Positions 36,101 to 43,351 of a DNA stretch of 64,000 nt are shown in pieces; position 1 is the first letter of the stretch; every line of letters starts with the position of its first letter. The translations under genes were made by a program, and so were the position numbers. The notes under the pieces are model-generated. The model saw nothing but the letters and a program-made list of their open reading frames with translations, did no database searches and was not told the DNA's origin. Source of the DNA: Streptosporangium lutulentum (GTDB taxonomy: Bacteria; Actinomycetota; Actinomycetes; Streptosporangiales; Streptosporangiaceae); assembly GCF_030811455.1 (NCBI RefSeq), contig NZ_JAUSQU010000001.1, forward strand, positions 62,001 to 126,000, read 5' to 3'.

Positions 36101-37315
36101 GGCGTCGTAGCGGTAGACCGGTCCGCCCATCGGGGATTCGGAGCCGCCGCCGAACTCCGGCGGGGTGCCGGCCTCGCCGCCGTAGCGGATCCAGCTCGGC
36201 TTGGCCGGGGGCAGCGTGGTCAGGCCGGTGTTGCGGAAGGAGTTGTTGGTCGGGCCGCCGGCGCAGTCGTACTTGGCCGCGGACGGGCCGGAGGGGAAGG
36301 TGTATTCGTTATAGGTCTCGGCGGTGGTGTTGGTGCCGGTGCAGTACGGCCAGCCGTAGTTGCCCGGGGCGGTGATCCGGTCGAATTCGACCTGGCCGCC
36401 GGGGCCGCGGCCCGGGTCGGCGCCGCCGGCGTCGGGGCCGTAGTCGCCGAGGTAGACGATGCCGGTGGGCTTGTCCACCGACATGCGGAACGGGTTGCGG
36501 AAGCCCATCGCGTAGATCTCGGGGCGGGTCTTGGCGGTGCCGGGCGGGAACAGGTTGCCGGCCGGGACGGTGTAGGTGCCGTCGGGCTGGGGTTTGATCC
36601 GCAGGAGTTTGCCGCGCAGGTCGTTGGTGTTGCCCGAGGAGCGCTGGGCGTCGAACTGGGGGTTGCGGTCGGTGCGCTCGTCGATGGGGGTGTAGGAGTT
36701 GGACTCGAACGGGTTGGTGTCGTCGCCGGTGGTCAGGTAGAGGTTGCCGGCCGCGTCGAAGTCGATGTCGCCGCCCACGTGGCAGCACTGGCCCCGGTCG
36801 TTGGGCACCTCCAGGACGACTTTCTCGCTGGCCAGGTCCAGGGTGTCGTCGGTTTTGAGGGTGAACCGCGACAGGTTCAGGTGGCCCTTCCACGCCTCGA
36901 AGGTGGCCGCGGTGCCGCTGGTGGGGGCGTCCCCGCCGGGGGTGTTCAGCTTCGGCGAGTAGTACAGGTAGATGTGGCGGTTGGTGGCGAAGTCCGGGTC
37001 GGCCGCGACGCCCTGCAGGCCTTCCTCGTCGTGGGTGTAGACGTCGAGCTTGCCGGCGACCTTGGTGCTTCCGGCCGGATCGGTGATCCGGACTGTGCCG
37101 TCGCGGGCGGTGTGCACCACCGAGCGGTTGGGCAGCACGGCCAGTGACATGGCCTCACCGAGCTTGGCCCCGCCGACGGCCAGCTGAACCTGCTGGTAGT
37201 CGGGGGCGGGAATATCGATCGCCGCGTGGGCCGGAGAGCTGGCGACCGCGTTGCCGGAGATGGCGAGTAATGCCGCGGTGAACAGCGTGGCCCACGACCG
37301 AGGACGTGGTGACAT
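33155..37315 (-). CDS. Secreted multidomain protein: sugar dehydrogenase-like / PKD / CBM6-like / ThuA / Ig-like / FIMAH
   Basis: A 1386-residue exported protein with visible domains in order. Signal peptide, residues 1-31 (cut near AHA-AID). Glucose/sorbosone dehydrogenase-type beta-propeller, about 40-480 (HDEEGLQGVAADPDF, GNLYLTTGDDTNPF, AMGFRNPFRMS). PKD domain, about 490-575 (YSWDFGDGNTSTEANPTHVY). CBM6-like jelly roll, about 690-820 (ITDHGSAEGRKAIGFTDNND). ThuA-like glutamine-amidotransferase fold, about 825-1045 (VHAAADTEYDWPYYGKLVGA). Two repeats of an Ig-like type (GDHTVAYRVTDRAGNVAE and GTHTLAYRAKDKAGNVETE). A C-terminal FIMAH-like helical domain. Such proteins are thought to bind and oxidise or degrade polysaccharides outside the cell. 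ATG 37315 has AAAGGGA about 6 bases upstream. Confidence 0.88.
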   Translation of the reverse strand: MSPRPRSWATLFTAALLAISGNAVASSPAHAAIDIPAPDYQQVQLAVGGAKLGEAMSLAVLPNRSVVHTARDGTVRITDPAGSTKVAGKLDVYTHDEEGLQGVAADPDFATNRHIYLYYSPKLNTPGGDAPTSGTAATFEAWKGHLNLSRFTLKTDDTLDLASEKVVLEVPNDRGQCCHVGGDIDFDAAGNLYLTTGDDTNPFESNSYTPIDERTDRNPQFDAQRSSGNTNDLRGKLLRIKPQPDGTYTVPAGNLFPPGTAKTRPEIYAMGFRNPFRMSVDKPTGIVYLGDYGPDAGGADPGRGPGGQVEFDRITAPGNYGWPYCTGTNTTAETYNEYTFPSGPSAAKYDCAGGPTNNSFRNTGLTTLPPAKPSWIRYGGEAGTPPEFGGGSESPMGGPVYRYDADLESNVKFPASLDGRYFAGELGRRWIKAIEVKGDGAPGVIEDFPWTGTQVMDMAFGPEGALYVLDYGTGSDNQALYRVEYLAGTNRNPIAKVAADKVSGLPPLTVKFSSAGSSDPEGGALTYSWDFGDGNTSTEANPTHVYEEEDTYTPTLTVTDPEGLTGTANVIVTVGNTAPTVKLTLPADGQLFSFGDTVPFTVDVTDPEDSSIDCTKVNVDYLLGHDNHRHLITSKGGCSGSIVVPSDGEHDAAANLYGVLVATYTDSDGLTGESTRILQPRHRQAEHFGAQSGIQITDHGSAEGRKAIGFTDNNDWISFQPYALGNANTFTARVASAGAGGTIEVRTGSATGPLLGTATVPITGNWDTFVDVSADLSNAPSGSTTLFLVFKGPSGRGNLYDVDTFTLGTGGGEPSDDRLLVFSKTAGFRHDAIPAGIKAIQDLAETGGYSVTATEDAGAFTAANLANYKAVVFLSTTGDVLDDAQQAAFEAYVDGGGGYFGVHAAADTEYDWPYYGKLVGAYFKGHPAPQQATVKNEDRTHPATAHLGATWNRSDEWYNYRTNPRGAVHVLQSLDESSYTGGDMGGDHPITWCRTQGEGRSFYTGLGHTQESYTDGDFRKLLVGGIRYAMGLAQGDCAADTVKPTVSATTTPATPDGAAGWFVSSVSVAVTAEDASGIAKTEVKVDGGPWTAYSEPVSLTADGDHTVAYRVTDRAGNVAEDTVSVKKDATAPLTTAQFAAAGDDGWHGTTVPVTLATTDATSGAAGIEYSLDDGGWKPYTEPVNISGDGTHTLAYRAKDKAGNVETEKAATLKIDGTRPTVLISGISDGQIYGDSQDLRISWQAVDSTSGVKTLKGTLDSAPHQSGLLLPLYDLSLATHALKVTATDNAGNRTNQTVTFGVTTSTRDLGNLIDRFAATSRLSQKGANKLHNQLTKVLKAEVNGNDAKTVKALEQFRAVAADAAIVTVEEVRQVLTRDTDALIARLS

Positions 37316-38272
37316 TGGTTCCCTTTCCTGACATGGGGGGTTAAGTCAGGCAAGGCGCGCGCCGCCGCGCTTTTTGCCGTCATGCATTGCGGTGTTGCGA
37401 CTGGAGAGTGCCTGCTCCAGGTATGTGGGGCCGTCAGGCAGGCGTCATGGGCCTGCCTGACGTGCCGTCGGCGCGAACGGCTCCGGGGCCGGTCGCGCGG
37501 GAGGGGCGGATGAGGAGTGGTACGCCGTACCGGGCCGGGGTGGTGCGGACGTCACGGCGCCGTGGCCGAGGCGGGTGGGAACGGTCCCGGCCCACTTCAC
37601 CGTGCTCGCGCGTTCGAATGCCGGTGCTCGTGGCCGTCACCGGGCGAGGAGTTCGGTCCTCAGGTCGGAGACGGTGGTCCGGTGCAGGCCGGTCGTCCCT
37701 GTGACGTCGACCGGGATCGGGGCGTGTGATCGCACGGGCGCCGCCGCGTCGGCGACAGGCCCGCACGGTGAGGCGCGGCAGGATCCGGCGGCTGGGCGAG
37801 GCTGCCCGCCGGGTGAGTAGAATGCTGCTCCTGCGCCACGTGAGCATCGATCCTTTGTTTGTCTCCAACAGCAATTAATTGGGTTTGTAACATGGATATG
37901 TCCCGTTATGCACCCCTGCGTCGGGTAACGAGTTGGCATCTACCGATCCCGTCGCAGGTCGACGCGTAAATTCGGCTCACGGTGCGGGGGCAGGAGAGCC
38001 GAGGCGGGTCGTGCCTCGCGTTTCGGGGACGTTCGGTTTTTAATTCGGCCAGCCATACGAATTAATCGGGGACGTCGCGTGCCACGGCTCATCCGAGGAG
38101 AGCGGCTTCGCCAAACCCGTGCCCGAAGACGAGCGGACGCCGCGCCGGCGCCGGACCGCGACCGGCGCGCCGTATTCCGGGACGCGCTCCGGGTGAAAGT
38201 GATGGCCGAGCCGCAGCGGCTCGGCCATCGTCAAATCGTCAAAAATCGGAACCCGCTGTCAGGAACGTTCCT
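37316..38272. other. 957-bp region with no clear intact gene
   Basis: Between the multidomain gene and the Trp/Pro/His repeat protein gene. The only coding trace I can point to is a possible ROK-type DNA-binding-domain remnant at about 37637-37939. Open frames elsewhere are short, lack ribosome sites and do not resemble families I know. The AT-rich part at about 37840-37900 and 38030-38070 may be promoter DNA. Confidence 0.4.
37637..37939 (-). pseudogene. Possible remnant of a ROK-family regulator (helix-turn-helix end)
   Basis: The minus-strand frame ends TGLHRTTVSDLRTELLAR then stop, resembling the end of the helix-turn-helix of ROK repressors (TGLxRxTVSxLVxELLxRGLV). The preceding part is Pro/Arg-rich and poor, as if frames had shifted, and the ROK kinase-like domain is absent. 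ROK regulators often sit beside sugar genes such as the adjacent dehydrogenase-like gene. This is a weak call on about 18 residues. Confidence 0.3.
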
Positions 38273-38950
38273 TTAGCGCGGCTGCACCGGGTACGGGGGA
38301 CCCATCTGGCCGGGCCGTCCTCCGGGGTTCGAGCCCTGATACGGGGGCCGCATCTGGTCCGGCCGTCCTCCGGGGTTCGAGCCCTGATACGGGGGCCTCA
38401 CCTGGCTGGGCTGACCTCCCGCGTAAGGAGGCCGGGGACCCGGATGGTGGGGAGGCCAGGGACCCGGGTGGTGGGGAGGCCAGGGACCTGGGTGGTGAGG
38501 AGGCCAGGGGCCCGGGTGGTGAGGGGGCCAGGGACCTGGGTGGTGAGGGGGCCAGGGATCCGGGTGGTGAGGGGGCCAGGGACCTGGGTGGTGAGGGGGC
38601 CAGGGGTCCGGGCGAGGAGGCCAGGGGCCCGGGCGGGGAGGCCAGGGACCCGGGCCGGGCCCCGAAGCGGGCACGCATTCGTACTGCGGACATGGCGTGG
38701 TGATGCACCACTTGGGCGAGGGTACGCAGACGCGGCCCGGACCGCAGTTGACCGCCGCGCACGGAGATCCGGGAGGACTGCCGGGAGAACTGCACGTGCC
38801 GGCCGCCTGCGCGGCCGCTCCGGCGGCGGTGACCGCCTGCACCGCCGGAGCGGCCGACAGCCCTTCCGCCCAGGCCGTGGTCGTGGCGACGGGTAAACCG
38901 GTCGCCACGACCACGGCCATGGCCAAGATCGGGATTAATTTTCGGAGCAT
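38273..38950 (-). CDS. Secreted Cys-rich protein with Pro-Trp-Pro-Pro-His-His repeats
   Basis: A 225-residue exported protein of unknown function. Residues 1-28 are a signal peptide (MLRKLIPILAMAVVVATGLP, cut after AWA). Then comes a Cys-rich module with seven cysteines (CAAVNCGPGRVCVPSPKWC, then PCPQYECVP). Next is a run of about ten 8-residue units of type PWPPHHPG or PWPPRPG, and finally two 16-residue repeats of type RPPYQGSNPGGRPDQM ending with GPPYPVQPR. The ATG at 38950 has GGGGGG 4 bases upstream. The histidine pairs and tryptophans suggest metal or glycan binding at the cell surface, but that is speculation from composition. It stands alone. Confidence 0.75.
   Translation of the reverse strand: MLRKLIPILAMAVVVATGLPVATTTAWAEGLSAAPAVQAVTAAGAAAQAAGTCSSPGSPPGSPCAAVNCGPGRVCVPSPKWCITTPCPQYECVPASGPGPGPWPPRPGPWPPRPDPWPPHHPGPWPPHHPDPWPPHHPGPWPPHHPGPWPPHHPGPWPPHHPGPWPPHHPGPRPPYAGGQPSQVRPPYQGSNPGGRPDQMRPPYQGSNPGGRPGQMGPPYPVQPR
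38285..38402 (-). repeat. 48-bp coding direct repeat
   Basis: The block GGTTCGAGCCCTGATACGGG and its surroundings occurs twice, 48 bases apart, almost unchanged. It encodes the two RPPYQGSNPGGRP units at the C-terminus of the secreted repeat protein. Confidence 0.75.
38430..38650 (-). repeat. 24-bp coding tandem repeat
   Basis: About nine to ten copies of a 24-base unit (plus strand GGGGAGGCCAGGGACCCGGG-like or GTGGTGAGG variants) encode PWPPHHPG. Adjacent units differ at only one to three positions, so recent copy-number change is likely and strains may differ in length. Confidence 0.85.
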
Positions 38951-39215
38951 TTTCCCCCCCGTTGTCATGATCGGCTCTAGCTCTCCGGTGATGCTCGCAC
39001 CGGCCGTGCCTGCTAACGGCAAAAGGACTCTCAGCAAGGCGGATGGCTTGCCGGGGGCCTGCCGGTGACGCCGTCATATCGGGGGGTATCGGAGGGAATG
39101 TCAATCCACCTGCCTGCCGGCGGGTGAGGACGTCGGGGGAGACGCGGGTGTGGCGGGCCAGGCCGTCGCCGTGGACGGGCGGCCGCAGGCGGCCTCATCC
39201 GTCACCGGCTCGCGG

Positions 39216-40415
39216 TCACACGTCCCAGGTGACCGGGAGGCTTTTGACCCCGTAGATGTCCGCGGTCTCCGGGCGCAGGGCGACCTCTTCGGCCGGTACG
39301 GCCAGACGCAGCGTGGGGAAGCGGTTGAGCAGCGCGGGGAGCGCGACGCGCATCTCGACGCGGGCCAGCTGCTGGCCCAGGCACTGGTGGATGCCGTGGC
39401 TGAAGGCCAGGTGCCCGCCCTCCTGCCTGCGCACGTCAAGCACGTGGGGGTCGGTGAAGCGCTCGGGGTCGCGGTTGGCGGTGGCGTACGACAGGATGAC
39501 CGTCGTGCCGGCCTTGATGGTCTGGCCACCCAGCTCGACGTCCTCCAGCGCGACCCTCGTCAGCTGCTTGACGACGGTCAGATACCGCAGCAGCTCCTCC
39601 ACGGCCCCGTCGGTGAGCGCGGGCTCGGCGCGCAGCGCGGCCAGCTGCTCCGGGTTCTGCAGCAGGGCGAAGGCGCCCAACGCCAGCATGTTCGCGGTGG
39701 TGTCGAACCCGGCCGACAGCAGGATCAGGGCCATCCCCCGCAGCTCCTCATCGGTCAGATCACTGTCGAGCAGGTCACTGAGCACGTCGTCGGTGGGCTT
39801 GGCGCGCTTGGCGGCCACCAGCTCCGCCAGGTAGTTCTGGGTCGCGGTGTAGGCCGCGAACAGGTCCTCGTCGCCGACCTCGCCGCCGAGGAACGTGTCG
39901 ATGTTGTCCTGGAAGGAGCCCCGGTCCTCGTACGGCACGCCCAGCAGCTCACAGATGACGACGGAGGGGATGGGCTTGGCGAACGCGGTCACCAGGTCCG
40001 CCGACGGCCCGGCCTTCTCCATCGCGTCCAGGTGCTCGGCGGTGACCTGCTCGACGCGCTCGGTGAGCAGCCGCATGCGCCGGACGGTGAACTTGCCCAC
40101 CAGCGGTTTGCGGTAGCGGCTGTGCTGGGGCTCGTCCATCAGCAGGAACTCGCCGGGCGGCGCCGGGGGGACCTCGATGTCGCCGTAGTCGACCAGCGGG
40201 TGGTGGCCCATGAGCTCCTTGCGGGAGCTGAAGCGCGAGTCGGCCAGGATCGACCGGATCAGGTCGTAGCCGGTGACCAGCCAGCCCTGGTGTCCGTCGG
40301 GGAAGGGGAATCGGCTGATCGGGCCGTGCTCGCGGGCCTGGATCAGCTCCTTCGGCGGGTCGAAGGGACAGCCGGGCTGACGCGCGGTCGGCATCGTCGT
40401 GATGGTGTGTTCCAT
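39216..40415 (-). CDS. Cytochrome P450 (CYP105/CYP107-type)
   Basis: A 399-residue soluble P450. LLSAGFDTTANML is the I-helix (AGxDTT), VEELLRYLTVV holds ExxR, and FSHGIHQCLGQQLARVEM contains the heme cysteine. DEPQHSRYRKPLVGKFTVRR is the C-helix contact region. It belongs to the actinomycete class typical of xenobiotic and natural-product oxidation, different from the tandem pair at 8.6-11.2 kb. ATG 40415 is chosen with GAGGA 6 bases upstream; ATG 40421 is the alternative. It is co-directional with and 148 bases downstream of the DrrAB-like exporter operon, so it may be read from the same promoter, but no ferredoxin or biosynthetic enzyme is present. Confidence 0.92.
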   Translation of the reverse strand: MEHTITTMPTARQPGCPFDPPKELIQAREHGPISRFPFPDGHQGWLVTGYDLIRSILADSRFSSRKELMGHHPLVDYGDIEVPPAPPGEFLLMDEPQHSRYRKPLVGKFTVRRMRLLTERVEQVTAEHLDAMEKAGPSADLVTAFAKPIPSVVICELLGVPYEDRGSFQDNIDTFLGGEVGDEDLFAAYTATQNYLAELVAAKRAKPTDDVLSDLLDSDLTDEELRGMALILLSAGFDTTANMLALGAFALLQNPEQLAALRAEPALTDGAVEELLRYLTVVKQLTRVALEDVELGGQTIKAGTTVILSYATANRDPERFTDPHVLDVRRQEGGHLAFSHGIHQCLGQQLARVEMRVALPALLNRFPTLRLAVPAEEVALRPETADIYGVKSLPVTWDV

Positions 40416-40563
40416 GGTCATTCCTCTGGTTTCCGCTCGTGACAGTATGTGTTTTCCGCGGTTTGAGAGCCGTGTCGCGTCCAGGATTCCGGCCGGTCGC
40501 AGGACGTGCGTTCAGGCAGGTGATCAGCGCTGATCCGGATCAGGACGGACCCGGTCGACAGCC

Positions 40564-41325
40564 CTAGGAGATCTTGCGGCGGTAGGTGTTCATGGCGAAG
40601 GCGTAGGCGACGATGAGGATGCCGACGCACCAGGCCAGGGCGATCCAGACGTCGGTGCCGACCGGCTGCTGGGTGAACAGGTCGCGGATGGCGTTGACGA
40701 TGGAGGTCACCGGCTGGTACTCGGCGAAGGCGCGCACCGGGCCGGGCATGGTGTCGGTGGGCACGAAGGCCGAGCTGAGGAACGGCAGGAAGATGAGCGG
40801 GTAGGAGAACGCGCTCGCGCCTTCCACGGACTTCGCCGTAAGACCGGGGATGACGGCGATCCACGTCAGCGCCAGGGTGAACAGGATCAGGATGCCGGCG
40901 ACCGCGAGCCACGCCTGCACCGGCGCCGACGAGCGAAAACCCATGAGCAGGGCGACGAGCACGACGACCACGAGCGAGATCAGATTGGCGATCAGTGAGG
41001 TCAGCACGTGCGCCCACAGCACGGACGAGCGCGCGGTCGGCATGGACTGGAAGCGCTCGAAGATGCCGCTCGTCATATCGGTGAAGAGCCGGAAGGCCGT
41101 GTAGGCGATGCCCGAGGCGACCGTGATGAGCAGGATGCCGGGCAGCATGTAGTTCACATACGAATCCGACCCGGTTTTGATCGCGCCGCCGAACACGTAG
41201 ACGAACATCAGCATCATGGCGATCGGCATGATCGCGGTCGTGATGATGGTGTCCGGGCTGCGGCTGATGTGGCGCAGGGATCGTCCCAGCAGGACGGTGG
41301 TGTCGCCGAAGAAATGCTTGCTCAT
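40564..41325 (-). CDS. ABC-2 type permease (DrrB-like)
   Basis: A 253-residue membrane protein with six hydrophobic helices and the ABC-2 permease pattern: SKHFFGDTTVLLGRSLRHIS at the cytosolic N-terminus, IMPIAMMLMFVYVFGGAI as helix 1, the coupling helix RFQSMPTARSSVLWAHVLTS, and LIFLPFLSSAFVPTDTMPG near the end. It pairs with the ATP-binding protein, whose stop overlaps this start (41322-41325), to form an exporter like the DrrAB anthracycline pump. Confidence 0.92.
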   Translation of the reverse strand: MSKHFFGDTTVLLGRSLRHISRSPDTIITTAIMPIAMMLMFVYVFGGAIKTGSDSYVNYMLPGILLITVASGIAYTAFRLFTDMTSGIFERFQSMPTARSSVLWAHVLTSLIANLISLVVVVLVALLMGFRSSAPVQAWLAVAGILILFTLALTWIAVIPGLTAKSVEGASAFSYPLIFLPFLSSAFVPTDTMPGPVRAFAEYQPVTSIVNAIRDLFTQQPVGTDVWIALAWCVGILIVAYAFAMNTYRRKIS

Positions 41326-42143
41326 CGTCGTTCCTTACTCGTCTGTGCCGATGCTGCGGTCATTGCCGGCGTCGCGTCCTTGCCGTCGGCGCCGACGAGG
41401 GTGAGGAAGACGTCTTCGAGGGTCGGCTGCTTTTCGACGTATTCGACCTTGGCGGGCGGGAGCAGTTGCTTGAGCTCGTCCAGGGTGCCGTTGACGATGA
41501 TGCGGCCCTGGTGCAGGATCGCGATCCGGTCGGCGAGGTGTTCGGCCTCGTCCAGATACTGCGTGGTGAGCAGCACCGTCGTACCTTGCTCGGCGAGTTC
41601 CTTGACGGTCTGCCACACCTCGATGCGCGCCTGGGGGTCGAGCCCGGTCGTCGGCTCGTCGAGGAAGATGATCGACGGGTCGCCGATGAGACTCATGGCG
41701 ATGTCGAGGCGGCGGCGCATGCCCCCCGAATACGTCGAGGCCCTCCGCGCGCCGGCGTCGGTCAGCGAGAACCGATCGAGCAGGTCATCGGCGACCTTGC
41801 CTGGATTCTTGAGGTGCCGCAGCCGGGCGACCAGCACGAGGTTCTCCCGCCCGGTGAGGATCTCGTCGACGGCGGCGAACTGTCCGGTGAGGCTGATGGA
41901 CTCGCGTACGTCGGCGGCCCGCGTCGCGACATCGAAGCCGTTGACGCCGGCGGTCCCCGCGTCGGCCTTGAGCAGCGTGGACAGGATTCTCACGACCGTG
42001 GTCTTGCCCGCCCCGTTCGAGCCGAGCAGGGCGAAGATGCTGCCCCGCGCCACCTCGAAGTCCACGCCGCGCAGTACCTCCAGCTTCCCGTACGACTTCT
42101 GCAGACCTCGTACCTGAATCGCCTGGGCTTGCTGTGCCGTCAT
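41322..42143 (-). CDS. ABC transporter ATP-binding protein (DrrA-like)
   Basis: A 273-residue ATPase. LLGSNGAGKTTVVRIL is the Walker A motif, SLTGQFAAVDEILTGREN the Q-loop region with the DrrA-type TGQ, YSGGMRRRLDIAMSL the ABC signature, and SIIFLDEPTTGLDPQARIEV Walker B with the D-loop. The C-terminal extension (VEYVEKQPTLEDVFLTLVGA) is typical of the drug-resistance subfamily. The ATG at 42143 overlaps the TGA of the DUF1048 gene and the stop overlaps the permease start. Confidence 0.95.
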   Translation of the reverse strand: MTAQQAQAIQVRGLQKSYGKLEVLRGVDFEVARGSIFALLGSNGAGKTTVVRILSTLLKADAGTAGVNGFDVATRAADVRESISLTGQFAAVDEILTGRENLVLVARLRHLKNPGKVADDLLDRFSLTDAGARRASTYSGGMRRRLDIAMSLIGDPSIIFLDEPTTGLDPQARIEVWQTVKELAEQGTTVLLTTQYLDEAEHLADRIAILHQGRIIVNGTLDELKQLLPPAKVEYVEKQPTLEDVFLTLVGADGKDATPAMTAASAQTSKERR

Positions 42144-42556
42144 CAGACGGTCCTCTCTTCTTTTCCGGTGTCTTCGCCGGCGGCGCGCTCGATGGCGTCG
42201 GCCAGCCGTTCCCGCTCCCGGCTGATCCACCGCCCCACCGGGTAGTTCTGAAGGAACGCCTCGGCGAACTCCACGGGGTCTTCCCCGACGACTTCGCGGA
42301 TCGAGGTTCCGCTCGCCGCGCTCTGCTCGAACAGATCGGCGAGGTCCTCGTACATCGAGGCCGCCTCGCCGCCGTCCCCTGGCCCGAAGTGCATCAGGTA
42401 CCGCTCCAGCGCTTCGACCGCCGTGCGATAGCTCTCGGGAAGCTTTTTGACGCGCGCCTTGTACTGCCGCCAGCGCCTCTTGTCCTCCAGTGGCCCGGTG
42501 ACCACTTCCAGGTACTGCCGGTAGCGGCTCTTCGGCTCGTTCGACTCTGTGTCCAT
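42143..42556 (-). CDS. DUF1048 family protein
   Basis: A 137-residue soluble helical protein. YLEVVTGPLEDKRRWRQYKA and LPESYRTAVEALERYLMHFG, followed by DLADLFEQSAASGTSIREVV, are characteristic of DUF1048, a family found almost always between a PadR regulator and an ABC exporter, as here. Its molecular role is unknown; the partner regulator and pump suggest a sensing or accessory function. The stop overlaps the ATPase start (ATGA), and the upstream PadR gene ends two bases before its start. Confidence 0.85.
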   Translation of the reverse strand: MDTESNEPKSRYRQYLEVVTGPLEDKRRWRQYKARVKKLPESYRTAVEALERYLMHFGPGDGGEAASMYEDLADLFEQSAASGTSIREVVGEDPVEFAEAFLQNYPVGRWISRERERLADAIERAAGEDTGKEERTV

Positions 42557-42558
42557 GT

Positions 42559-42888
42559 CTACTTGTCTCTTTCGCGGAGCTGTTCGAGCCGTTCTGCGAG
42601 GAAGCTCCAGTTCCTCCAGAACTCTTCGAGATACTCACGTCCCTGAGCGTTCAGGGAGTACACCTTGCGTGGCGGCCCTTTCTCGGACGGGACCTTCTCC
42701 ACGTCGACGAGACCGTGCCGCTCGATCCTGACGAGCAGCGCGTAGACGGTGCCCTCGGCGATGTCGGAGAAGCCCCGATCCCGCAGCCACGCCGTGATCT
42801 CGTAGCCGTGGGCGAACCGGCCGGACAGGATCGCCAGGACGATGCCCTCCAGCGTTCCCTTGAGCATCTCCGTCGTCTGCTTGCCCAT
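42559..42888 (-). CDS. PadR family transcriptional regulator
   Basis: A 109-residue regulator of the short PadR-s2 group. EMLKGTLEGIVLAILSGRFA, HGYEITAWLRDRGF and AEGTVYALLVRIERHGLVDV form the winged helix; the C-terminal dimerisation helix is EYLEEFWRNWSFLAERLEQL. First gene of the PadR - DUF1048 - DrrA - DrrB operon, which it presumably represses until a ligand, often the exported drug, binds. A GGGG-rich ribosome site precedes the ATG. Confidence 0.92.
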   Translation of the reverse strand: MGKQTTEMLKGTLEGIVLAILSGRFAHGYEITAWLRDRGFSDIAEGTVYALLVRIERHGLVDVEKVPSEKGPPRKVYSLNAQGREYLEEFWRNWSFLAERLEQLRERDK

Positions 42889-42924
42889 GGGACACCCCCC
42901 TTTCAGCTACTCGGTTCTGCTAGG

Positions 42925-42955
42925 TACCAGTAGAAAGTAACACTGACTACCAGTA
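42925..42955. promoter_or_regulatory. Probable PadR operator (two TACCAGTA sites)
   Basis: TACCAGTA occurs at 42925-42932 and 42948-42955, 23 bases apart, each an imperfect palindrome, in the AT-rich DNA 37-67 bases upstream of padR. The place and paired layout suit autoregulation by the PadR protein. Confidence 0.5.
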
Positions 42956-42960
42956 CATAG

Positions 42961-43351
42961 CAACACCGAATAGCTGAGATGTGACCCGGGACCGCACACG
43001 CGTGATCTGATCACCGCTCGTGGGCGAGCCCGCCGCCACTCCCCTCAGGGGAGGACGAGTCGCGTCAGCCCGCCGGAGATCCCGATCCTCGGCGTCGCCG
43101 TCGCGGACGCGGCGGGAGCACCGGCGGCCGCGGGTGCCGCAATCGCTGAACGGTCCATGGAGTCCACCGTCGCCGACCGCTCTGATACCGGGCCGTCGCC
43201 GTGCTGACGCGGCCGCTGACACGACACCGCATCAGACCTGATCGCCCCGCCGGCCGCAGCGCCACCCGGCGGACCGCCGACGGCCTCGTACGCGGTGGTC
43301 ACGGACCCGGCCTCAGGGGAAAGGCGCGACCGCGCCGGGGGTCTCCGGGGC
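42961..43351. other. 391-bp region without a supported gene
   Basis: GC-rich DNA between the PadR promoter and the end of the TetR gene. A minus-strand open frame (43045-43302) exists but is Ala/Gly/Arg-rich, has a GTG start without a ribosome site and resembles nothing I know. No hairpin stands out. Confidence 0.4.

Noticed and set aside
33092..37147. Very long open frame (over 1300 codons) on the plus strand opposite the multidomain secreted protein
   Set aside because: It is the complementary-strand shadow of a GC-rich gene; the minus-strand product has a signal peptide and six recognisable domains, the plus-strand text has none.
38040..38276. Short ORFs on both strands before the repeat-protein gene
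   Set aside because: Each is under 70 codons, mutually overlapping, without ribosome sites or family resemblance.
43045..43302. 85-codon minus-strand ORF downstream of the TetR gene
   Set aside because: GTG start without ribosome site, Ala/Gly/Arg-rich, no recognisable motif.
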